The translations under genes and the position numbers were made by a program. DNA of 5,168 bases from Deltaproteobacteria bacterium. Its GTDB lineage: Bacteria; Myxococcota_A; UBA796; UBA2385. The stretch is from contig WGAH01000124.1 of the NCBI GenBank assembly GCA_015489145.1, positions 1 to 5,168 of the forward strand, in the 5' to 3' direction. Below, piece by piece: positions 1 through 4,817 of the stretch. Every line of letters begins with the position of its first letter. The stretch's first letter is position 1. The notes beneath the pieces were generated by a model that was not told the origin of the DNA, searched no databases, and saw nothing but the letters and a program-made list of their open reading frames with translations.

Positions 1-79
1 GCGTCGTAGTCGGAGGCGCCGCCGAGACCTGGTACGACGGCGTCGACTCCGACTGCGACGGCGCCTCCGACTACGACGC
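1..79. repeat. 20-bp perfect inverted repeat at window edge (probable fold-back)
   Basis: Bases 1-20 are the exact reverse complement of 60-79. The inner six bases, GGCGCC at 15-20, are themselves palindromic. Bases 1-14 therefore read as antisense of 66-79 where the next MopE unit should continue upstream. In protein terms, the Pro expected before Gly-Ala at residue 4 is Gly, and residues 1-3 are Val-Val-Val, from antisense GAC/TAC codons. The simplest reading is a chimeric join at the palindromic GGCGCC, as produced by strand-switching during amplification or by an assembly dead end. A real inversion is possible but less likely. Confidence 0.7.
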
Positions 80-749
80 CGACGCCGACGGCTACGACTC
101 CGACGAGCACGGCGGCGACGACTGCAACGACGCCGACGCGAGCATCCACCCCGGCGCCGCCGACACGCCGGGCGACGGCATCGACCAGGACTGCTCCGGG
201 GACAGCGACTACGACGCCGACGGCGACGGCTACGACGGGGCGGAGTACGGCGGCCCGGACTGCGACGACGCCGACGCCAGCGTCTTCCCGGGCGCGACCG
301 AGACGGCCTACGACGGCATCGACCAGGACTGCGACGGCGCCGACCTCACCGACGTGGACGGAGACGGCTACGACGCCGAGGCGGCCGGCGGCGACGACTG
401 CGACGACGAGGACGCCGCGATCCACCCCGGCGCCACCGACACCCCCGACGACGGCATCGACCAGGACTGCGACGGCGCCGACGCCACCAGCGGCGGGGAC
501 GACACCGGCGGGACCGACACCGGCACCGGCGACGGCGGCGCGGGCGACGGCGGTGGCTCGGACGGCGGCGGCTCCGACGGCGGCGCGAGCGGCGACGGCG
601 GCAGCACCGGCACGGTGGACGGCACCACCGACGAGGCGGGCAAGGGCGGCTGCGGCGGCTGCGCCAGCGCCCCCCGGAGCGGTCGGAACGCCGCCCTCGG
701 GCTGCTCGGCCTGCTCGCCCTCGCCGGGCTGCGGCGCCGGGAGGACTGA
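3..749 (+). CDS. MopE-type Asp/Cys-repeat surface protein with MYXO-CTERM-like tail (5' partial)
   Basis: The reading frame is open from the window edge to TGA at 747-749, giving 248 visible residues; the true start lies upstream. Residues 22-159 are three 46-residue repeats, preceded by the end of a fourth. Each carries an Asp-rich DxDGDGY-like loop, a GGxDCxDxDAS segment, a PGAxxT segment and DGIDQDC(D/S)G. Cysteines recur every 46 residues (18/64/110/156 and 41/87/133). The pattern matches the MopE 'putative metal-binding motif' family. MopE of Methylococcus binds copper, and the DxDxDG loops also resemble calcium loops, so the metal is undecided. A low-complexity Gly/Asp/Ser/Thr linker (about 163-213) leads to CGGC (217-220), a hydrophobic helix (230-243) and RRRED, a MYXO-CTERM-like sorting signal. 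Such tails are processed by myxosortases and the protein is then kept on the outer surface. Residues 1-4 are probably not genuine, because bases 1-14 look like a fold-back. GTG 354 lies inside a repeat and is not the start. Ligand and role are unknown. Confidence 0.85.
   Translation, partial: VVVGGAAETWYDGVDSDCDGASDYDADADGYDSDEHGGDDCNDADASIHPGAADTPGDGIDQDCSGDSDYDADGDGYDGAEYGGPDCDDADASVFPGATETAYDGIDQDCDGADLTDVDGDGYDAEAAGGDDCDDEDAAIHPGATDTPDDGIDQDCDGADATSGGDDTGGTDTGTGDGGAGDGGGSDGGGSDGGASGDGGSTGTVDGTTDEAGKGGCGGCASAPRSGRNAALGLLGLLALAGLRRRED
66..479 (+). repeat. Three in-frame 138-bp tandem repeats coding MopE-type units
   Basis: Units lie at 66-203, 204-341 and 342-479, with the end of an earlier unit at about 15-65. 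All are exactly 138 bp (46 codons). The most similar stretch, coding the GIDQDCDG segment, is identical over 35 bp between 310-344 and 448-482. The middle of each unit is more variable. The fixed length with near-identical ends suggests growth and loss by in-frame recombination, so copy number may vary between strains and short-read assembly may misjudge it. Confidence 0.9.
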
Positions 750-768
750 ACGCCCGCCGACGAAGACG

Positions 769-796
769 GCCCCCGCGGGGAGCTTCCCGCGGGGGC
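769..796 (+). terminator. GC-rich hairpin after the first MopE-type gene
   Basis: An 11-bp perfect stem (769-779 with 786-796, GCCCCCGCGGG against CCCGCGGGGGC) encloses a 6-base loop. It begins 19 bases after the TGA ending at 749. It is the strongest hairpin I found in the window and sits where a terminator is expected. No T-tract follows, so termination strength is uncertain. It could instead protect the mRNA 3' end. Confidence 0.6.
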
Positions 797-934
797 TCGC
801 TGCGGAGTGCCGCGCCCTCCGGTCGCGTCCTCCAGAGACCCGGGTGCCGAGGGGGCCTCGCCTTCCCTCATCGGCCGGTGGGAGGCCCCGTTCAAGTCGG
901 TTTCCGGGTCGGGGCGCGCGAACCCCCGGAACGG

Positions 935-963
935 TTGGCAGTCCCGGGGGCCGCCGCTATCCT
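935..963 (+). promoter_or_regulatory. Predicted sigma-70-type promoter of the lipoprotein gene
   Basis: TTGGCA (935-940, 5 of 6 to TTGACA) is followed after exactly 17 bases by TATCCT (958-963, 4 of 6 to TATAAT). This is one of very few A/T-bearing spots in the gap, and it points at the gene starting at 1043. Transcription would begin near 969-971, giving a leader of roughly 70 bases. A 7-bp inverted repeat (CCCCCGG 923-929, CCGGGGG 944-950) flanks the -35 box and could be an operator. The promoter is predicted by eye only. Confidence 0.5.
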
Positions 964-971
964 GGGAGGCA

Positions 972-987
972 TCCCCGTCTCCGGGGA
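972..987 (+). promoter_or_regulatory. Small stem-loop at the predicted mRNA 5' end
   Basis: TCCCCG (972-977) pairs perfectly with CGGGGA (982-987) around a 4-base TCTC loop. It starts within a few bases of the transcription start expected from the 935-963 promoter. Stem-loops at the very 5' end of bacterial mRNAs commonly slow decay, so this may stabilise the transcript. That role is inferred. Confidence 0.4.
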
Positions 988-1042
988 GCGGTGTGTCGGT
1001 GTGGGATATTCTCCTGGGCGTCAACCCGGAACCGGAGCCTCC

Positions 1043-2308
1043 ATGACCCGCCTCGCCCTGCTCGTCCTGCTCGTCGGCTGTGGCGGCGACACGAACGTGG
1101 CCGCGCTCAAGCGCGAGCTGACGACCTCGCAGATGACCTACGACGCCCAGACGGTGGCGGTGGGCGACGCGCAGATCGTGCCGGTCTACCTGCAGAGCAT
1201 CGCCCGCGGCGACGTCACCGTCACCGACATCACCGTGGACGACGAGGAGCACTGGTCCATCTCGCCATCCTGGCGCACCTGGGACGAGGACTACGGCGGC
1301 GACGCCGACGACTTCCTCACCCTCGCCGGCGGCAGCGAGGACGACCCGACCACCGCCCAGCTCGACATCTCCTTCATGCCCGACGCGCCGGGCGAGTTCC
1401 GCACCACGCTCACGATCTACTCCGACGACACCGAGGTCGAGGAGCGCACCGAGGACAACCAGGGCATCTGGCGGGTCGAGCTGCGCGGCATCGGCGCCTA
1501 CCCCTGCGCGCGGGTCTACCCGGAGTTCATCGACTGGGGCAAGAAGGCCGCCAACGGCACCTTCTACCAGAAGCTCATCGTCGAGAGCTGCGAGAACGTG
1601 CGGCTCACGGTGAAGGGCTACGACCTGGAGGGCGATCCCTCCTTCTACCTCGAGACCGACACCCCCCTCTACGTGCTCCCCTGGCAGCGGGAGGAGATCC
1701 TCGTCGCCTTCAACCCCACGGGCAACCCCGAGGAGGCCACCCTCCTCCTCGACACCAACGACCCGGAGTTCGACACCCCGATCACCCTGCTCGGCAACGA
1801 CTGCGCCCGGTCGGTCGACGCGAGCTGGGACGACGAGGCCTGCCCCGACCGGCCCGCCGACGTCTCGGACTGGACCGACGACGACGGCGACGGCGTCAGC
1901 GAGCGCGAGGGGGACTGCGACGACGCCGACCCGGACATCTTCCCCGGCGCCCCGGAGACCTCCGACGAGCTCGACGACGACTGCGACGGGCTGGTCGACG
2001 AGGGCACCTACGCCTTCGACGACGACGGCGACACCTATGCCGAGGTCGTCCCGGGCGGCGAGACGGACTGCGACGACTCCGACCCCTGGTCCTACCCCGG
2101 CGCCACCGAGGACTGCGACGGCATCGACAACGACTGCGACGGCCTCGTCGACGAGGGCGAGAACGACGAGGAGGACGGAGCCTGCTCCTTCGTCGTCGAG
2201 CGGGCCGTCTCGGGCCTGAGCGACCAGCCCGCGTGCAGCACCGTGCCCGCCGCCAGCCTCGGCGCCATGCTCCTCGGCCTCCTCGGCCTCGCCGCCCGCC
2301 GCCGCTGA
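1043..2308 (+). CDS. Lipoprotein with Ig-like modules, MopE-type repeats and MYXO-CTERM-like tail
   Basis: The protein has 421 residues. ATG 1043 is chosen because GGAG at 1034-1037 lies 5 bases upstream and the product starts with a lipoprotein signal: MTR, hydrophobic residues 4-11, lipobox LVGC with Cys13. The frame is open further upstream, but that part has no signal or ribosome site. Residues about 34-153 and 155-253 look like two beta-sandwich modules of the choice-of-anchor D / ASH-like kind (FMPDAPGEF...LTIYSDD...LRGIG, then VAFNPTGNPEEATLLLDTND...LLGND). Two MopE-type repeats follow (279-321, 325-372), both ending DDCDGLVDEG or NDCDGLVDEG. The C-terminus has Cys398, a hydrophobic stretch (404-418) and RRR, resembling MYXO-CTERM. 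It is probably exported and held at the envelope, and probably binds metal through its Asp-rich loops. Both the N-terminal and the C-terminal ends carry a membrane-anchoring signal, which is unusual. Partner and exact role are unknown. Confidence 0.9.
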   Translation: MTRLALLVLLVGCGGDTNVAALKRELTTSQMTYDAQTVAVGDAQIVPVYLQSIARGDVTVTDITVDDEEHWSISPSWRTWDEDYGGDADDFLTLAGGSEDDPTTAQLDISFMPDAPGEFRTTLTIYSDDTEVEERTEDNQGIWRVELRGIGAYPCARVYPEFIDWGKKAANGTFYQKLIVESCENVRLTVKGYDLEGDPSFYLETDTPLYVLPWQREEILVAFNPTGNPEEATLLLDTNDPEFDTPITLLGNDCARSVDASWDDEACPDRPADVSDWTDDDGDGVSEREGDCDDADPDIFPGAPETSDELDDDCDGLVDEGTYAFDDDGDTYAEVVPGGETDCDDSDPWSYPGATEDCDGIDNDCDGLVDEGENDEEDGACSFVVERAVSGLSDQPACSTVPAASLGAMLLGLLGLAARRR

Positions 2309-2341
2309 GCGGCCGCCCTCGGGTCCCGGAAACCCTCGACC

Positions 2342-2365
2342 CGCCCCGGCGTCAGGATAGGGGCG
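2342..2365 (+). promoter_or_regulatory. GC-clamped inverted repeat upstream of the DUF2231 gene
   Basis: CGCCCC (2342-2347) and GGGGCG (2360-2365) are a 6-bp inverted repeat around a 12-base centre holding the only A/T-rich run of the gap (CAGGATA). The same layout occurs before the next gene at 2886-2907, and CCCCGG-N10-GGGGCGC is shared by both. It could be an operator or promoter core (CAGGAT as a weak -10). No good -35 box is visible at the right distance. Confidence 0.3.
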
Positions 2366-2369
2366 CTTC

Positions 2370-2382
2370 GAACCGGAGGTTC
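2370..2382 (+). promoter_or_regulatory. Ribosome binding site inside a small hairpin
   Basis: The Shine-Dalgarno GGAGG (2375-2379) lies 5 bases before ATG 2385. It is enclosed by a perfect 5-bp inverted repeat, GAACC (2370-2374) and GGTTC (2378-2382), with the triloop GGA. If formed, the hairpin would partly hide the site. A shared AACCGGAG also precedes the lipoprotein gene (1030-1037). Confidence 0.4.
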
Positions 2383-2384
2383 CC

Positions 2385-2870
2385 ATGAACGGCCTGCCCC
2401 TGCACCCCGCCCTCGTCCACCTGCCCCTCGGCGTCGGCCTCGTGGCGCCGCTGGTGGCCCTGCGGCTGTGCCTGCGGTGGTGGCGCTCGGGGGCCCGGCC
2501 CGACTGGGGCATCGCCGTGGGCTTGCAGGCGGTGGTCTTCGTCACCGCCTTCGCCGCGATGCAGGCGGGGGAGGCTGACGAGGAGCGCGTGGAACACGGC
2601 GTCCCGGAGGAGGCGATCCACGAGCACGAGGAGCTCGGCGAGGCCTTCGTCACCCTGAGCGGCCTCGTGTTCGCCCTGGGGCTCCTTCCCGTGTTCGTGC
2701 GCCGCGAGCGCCTGGCCCTCGGGCTGGCCGCCGCCTCGGTCGCCGGCGGGCTGGGGCTGGCGGGGCTGGGCCTGGCCGTCGGCGAGGCCGGCGGTGAGCT
2801 GGTCTGGACCCACGACGCCCCGGCGGCTCGCGCCGCCTCGCCCGGCGCCTCGCTGCCCGACGACGACTGA
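2385..2870 (+). CDS. DUF2231 family membrane protein
   Basis: The protein has 161 residues and starts at ATG 2385 with GGAGG five bases upstream. Its N-terminus, LHPALVHLPLGVGL (6-19), is the hallmark of the DUF2231 family (predicted inner-membrane proteins). GGELVWTHDA near residues 136-145 matches the family's closing motif. Four membrane segments are likely: about 11-30, 41-61, 87-105 and 110-133. Between the second and third is a Glu/His-rich loop (63-86) with His71, His79 and His81, and with HEELGE before helix 3. Conserved histidines in this family suggest heme or metal binding, but no function is established. The tail (145-161) is Ala/Pro-rich and ends in three Asp. It starts 76 bp after the lipoprotein gene and 48 bp before the hotdog gene, on the same strand, so it may be the first gene of an operon with the hotdog gene and purB. 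Confidence 0.85.
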   Translation: MNGLPLHPALVHLPLGVGLVAPLVALRLCLRWWRSGARPDWGIAVGLQAVVFVTAFAAMQAGEADEERVEHGVPEEAIHEHEELGEAFVTLSGLVFALGLLPVFVRRERLALGLAAASVAGGLGLAGLGLAVGEAGGELVWTHDAPAARAASPGASLPDDD

Positions 2871-2885
2871 TCCGCGGCGGCGACG

Positions 2886-2907
2886 GCCCCGGGGGATTAG
2901 GCGGGGC
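2886..2907 (+). promoter_or_regulatory. GC-clamped inverted repeat upstream of the hotdog-fold gene
   Basis: GCCCC (2886-2890) and GGGGC (2903-2907) form an inverted repeat around a 12-base centre containing GATTAG. The layout copies the element at 2342-2365. It ends 11 bases before ATG 2919, just before the GGAGG ribosome site at 2910-2914. It could be an operator, an internal promoter or a weak RNA hairpin. Confidence 0.3.
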
Positions 2908-2918
2908 GCGGAGGAAGC

Positions 2919-3365
2919 ATGACCGACCCCCGCCGCCAGCTCGAAGCCCTCGTCCCGTTCATCCGCACCCTCGGCATCTCGGTGGACCGCATCGCCCCCG
3001 GCGAGGCCGCCGCCTCCCTCGCGAGCCGCCCCGAGATCCACAACCACCTCGGCACCCTGCACGCCGGGGCGGTCTACACCCTGGCCGAGACGGCCTCCGG
3101 CGGGGTCGTGCTGTCGATCTTCGGCGACCTCATGGCGCGGGGGCTGTTCGTCGCCCTCAAGGAGGCGCGGGTCGTCCACCACCGGGCGGCCCCCGGCGAC
3201 GCGACCGCCGAGGCCCGCGGCGCCCGCCCCGCCGGCGAGGTGCGCGCCGCCTACGAGCGCGACGGCCGGGTCGACTTCGACGTCGAGGTCGCCGTGCGGA
3301 TCGGCGAGGTCCACCACGCCACCGTCACCCTGACCTGGGCGGTGCGCGCCCCCCGCGAGGGCTGA
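2919..3365 (+). CDS. Hotdog-fold thioesterase-like protein (PaaI / DUF4442 type)
   Basis: The protein has 148 residues, the usual size for a single hotdog domain, and starts at ATG 2919 with GGAGG four bases upstream. The key segment is 41-62, HNHLGTLHAGAVYTLAETAS and following: the Asn-His-x-Gly-Thr-x-His-x-Gly-Ala start of the long central helix. In PaaI-type thioesterases this segment carries the catalytic residues, with Asp or Glu where Glu57 sits here. The later strands fit the fold (VALKEARVVHHRAAPGD at 78-94, DFDVEVAVRIGE and TVTLTWAVRA at the end). It probably hydrolyses an acyl-CoA thioester in the cytoplasm; the substrate is unknown and a non-catalytic DUF4442 member cannot be excluded. 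Its TGA overlaps the ribosome site of purB, which starts 13 bases later, so the two are probably co-transcribed and perhaps translationally coupled. Confidence 0.8.
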   Translation: MTDPRRQLEALVPFIRTLGISVDRIAPGEAAASLASRPEIHNHLGTLHAGAVYTLAETASGGVVLSIFGDLMARGLFVALKEARVVHHRAAPGDATAEARGARPAGEVRAAYERDGRVDFDVEVAVRIGEVHHATVTLTWAVRAPREG

Positions 3366-3378
3366 GAGGCGCCGAACC

Positions 3379-4803
3379 GTGGAAGTGGTCCCCAACGTCC
3401 TCGCCCAGCGCTACGCCAGCGCCGAGATGCGCGCCCTGTGGTCGCCGCGCGGCCGGGTGGTGGCCGAGCGCCGGCTGTGGATCGCCGTGCTCCGCGCCCA
3501 GCGCGACCTGGGCGTGCCGGTGCCCGACGGCGTGATCGAGGCCTACGAGGCGGTGGTCGAGGACGTGCGCCTCGACCGCATCGCCGAGCGGGAGCGCCGC
3601 ACCCGCCACGACGTGAAGGCCCGCATCGAGGAGTTCTGCGCCCTGGCCGGCCACGAGCACGTCCACAAGGGCATGACCTCGCGGGACCTCACCGAGAACG
3701 TCGAGCAGACGCTGGTCCGCGACAGCCTGCGCCTCGTGGTCGGGCGGGCGGCCGCGGCGCTGGCCCGCCTGGCCCGCCTCGCGGTGGTCCACGCCGAGCT
3801 GCCGGTGGTGGGCCGCACCCACAACGTGCCGGCCCAGGTGACCACCTTCGGCAAGCGCCTGGCCAACGCCGGCGAGGAGCTGCTGCTGGCCGTCGAGGCG
3901 GCCGAGGACCTGCTCGCCCGCTACCCCCTGCGCGGGCTCAAGGGGCCGGTGGGCACCCAGCAGGACATGCTCGACCTCCTCGGCGGCGACCCGGCGCGCG
4001 TCGAGGCCCTGGAGGACGCCCTCGCCCGCCACCTCGGCTTCGCGCGCCGCCTGGGCAGCGTCGGGCAGGTCTACCCGCGATCCCTCGACCACGCGGTCAT
4101 CGCGGCGCTGGTGCAGCTCGCCGCCGGCCCGGCCGACCTCGCCCGCACCCTGCGGCTCATGGCGGGCCACGAGCTGGTCACCGAGGGATTCGCGCCCGGG
4201 CAGGTGGGCAGCTCGGCGATGCCCCACAAGGCCAACCCGCGCACCAGCGAGCGCATCGACGGCTTCCTGGTGATCCTGCGCGGCCACCTCGCGATGGCGG
4301 CGGGCCTGGCCGGCGCCCAGTGGAACGAGGGCGACGTGTCCTGCTCGGTGGTGCGCCGGGTGGTGCTCCCCGACGCCTTCTTCGCCATCGACGGGCTGCT
4401 CGCCGCCTTCGTGACCGTGCTCGACGAGATGGCCCCCTTCCCCGCCCGCCTCGCCGCCGAGCTGGAAGCCCACCTGCCCTTCCTGGCGACCACCGCCTTC
4501 CTGGTGGCCGCAGTGCGCGCCGGCGTCGGCCGCGAGACCGCCCACGCGGTGATTCGCGAGCACGCGCTGGTGGTGGCCGCCGAGCTTCGCGAGGGGCGCG
4601 GCCGCGCCGCCGACCTCGTGGAGCGCCTCGCCGCCGATCCGCGCTTCCCGCTGGACCGGGCGGCGCTGGCGGCCGTGCTCGCCGACCCGGCCCGCTTCGC
4701 CGGCGCCGCGGCCCGGCAGGCGGCCGACTTCGCCCGGCGGGCCGAGGCCGTCGCCGCCCGCCACGGCGACGCCGCCGGCTGGCGCCCGGCGCCCATCCTG
4801 TAG
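3379..4803 (+). CDS. purB: Adenylosuccinate lyase
   Basis: This 474-residue enzyme of the fumarase/aspartase superfamily acts twice in purine synthesis, splitting SAICAR to AICAR and adenylosuccinate to AMP, with fumarate released both times. It is a cytoplasmic homotetramer in the family. Diagnostic segments are PNVLAQRYASAEM (5-17), TRHDVKARIEEF (75-86, with His77), HKGMTSRDLTEN (96-107), GRTHNVPAQ (145-153, His148), GQVYPRSLD, the superfamily signature loop GSSAMPHKANPRTSE (277-291) and QWNEGDVSCSVVRR (314-327). All expected catalytic-site regions are present. Length and sequence style resemble the roughly 475-residue form I know best from actinobacteria rather than the B. subtilis form of about 430. 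GTG 3379 is preferred because GAGG (3366-3369) lies 9 bases upstream; GTG 3385 is possible but badly spaced. It follows the hotdog gene by 13 bases and ends 8 bp from the converging DUF4870 gene. Confidence 0.95.
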   Translation: MEVVPNVLAQRYASAEMRALWSPRGRVVAERRLWIAVLRAQRDLGVPVPDGVIEAYEAVVEDVRLDRIAERERRTRHDVKARIEEFCALAGHEHVHKGMTSRDLTENVEQTLVRDSLRLVVGRAAAALARLARLAVVHAELPVVGRTHNVPAQVTTFGKRLANAGEELLLAVEAAEDLLARYPLRGLKGPVGTQQDMLDLLGGDPARVEALEDALARHLGFARRLGSVGQVYPRSLDHAVIAALVQLAAGPADLARTLRLMAGHELVTEGFAPGQVGSSAMPHKANPRTSERIDGFLVILRGHLAMAAGLAGAQWNEGDVSCSVVRRVVLPDAFFAIDGLLAAFVTVLDEMAPFPARLAAELEAHLPFLATTAFLVAAVRAGVGRETAHAVIREHALVVAAELREGRGRAADLVERLAADPRFPLDRAALAAVLADPARFAGAAARQAADFARRAEAVAARHGDAAGWRPAPIL

Positions 4804-4817
4804 GCCGCCCGCTACAG
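4798..4817. repeat. Inverted repeat spanning the two convergent stop codons
   Basis: CTGTAG (4798-4803) and CTACAG (4812-4817) form a 6-bp perfect inverted repeat with an 8-base centre. Each arm is the last codon plus stop (CTG TAG, Leu-stop) of one of the converging genes. The stem is short and has no T-run, so it is at best a weak shared terminator and may simply reflect the same final codons on both strands. Confidence 0.35.

Larger units (their letters stand above)
797..1042. other. Intergenic region with hairpins and promoter, no credible gene
   Basis: This stretch, which with the terminator makes a gap of about 290 bp, lacks a convincing coding sequence. Frames that stay open have many A/T third positions (aga, ggt, gtt, cta, gat, att), unlike the almost all-G/C third positions of the real genes. 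It holds a compact hairpin (CGAGG at 848-852 with CCTCG at 856-860), an alternative longer pairing (GGGGCCTC at 852-859 with GAGGCCCC at 882-889), and the promoter and leader elements listed separately. The two pairings overlap and cannot form together. Confidence 0.55.

Noticed and set aside
66..479. CRISPR-like array
   Set aside because: The repeats are 138 bp, contiguous, in frame and coding; there are no spacers.
838..909. tRNA-like arrangement (ACCCGGG with TCCGGGT and a TTCAAGT loop)
   Set aside because: A 7-bp acceptor-like pairing and a perfect T-loop are present, but only 3 of 5 T-stem pairs form, the D-arm is absent, the anticodon stem fails and there is no CCA.
878..1042. Longer N-terminus for the lipoprotein
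   Set aside because: The extension has no ribosome site, crosses the promoter and would bury the lipoprotein signal 55 residues inside the chain.
807..1046. Small gene ending in an ATGA overlap with the lipoprotein start
   Set aside because: The overlap looks attractive, but many third positions are A or T, there is no clear ribosome site, the product is Pro/Ser-rich without motifs, and the frame crosses the predicted promoter.
2354..2382. Minus-strand promoter (TATCCT reading of AGGATA)
   Set aside because: No -35 box lies at a suitable distance, and no minus-strand gene follows.
553..2388. 611-residue plus-strand open frame
   Set aside because: It is an Arg/Ala/Pro-rich shifted reading of the two MopE-type genes and the gap between them, without recognisable motifs.
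368..2653. 761-residue open frame on the minus strand
   Set aside because: It runs antisense through two clear MopE-repeat genes and part of the DUF2231 gene. Its product is low-complexity Val/Gly/Ala/Ser/Pro sequence with no domain; long antisense frames are expected at this GC content.
2352..3395. 347-residue minus-strand open frame
   Set aside because: Antisense to the DUF2231 and hotdog genes, both of which have good family motifs and ribosome sites.
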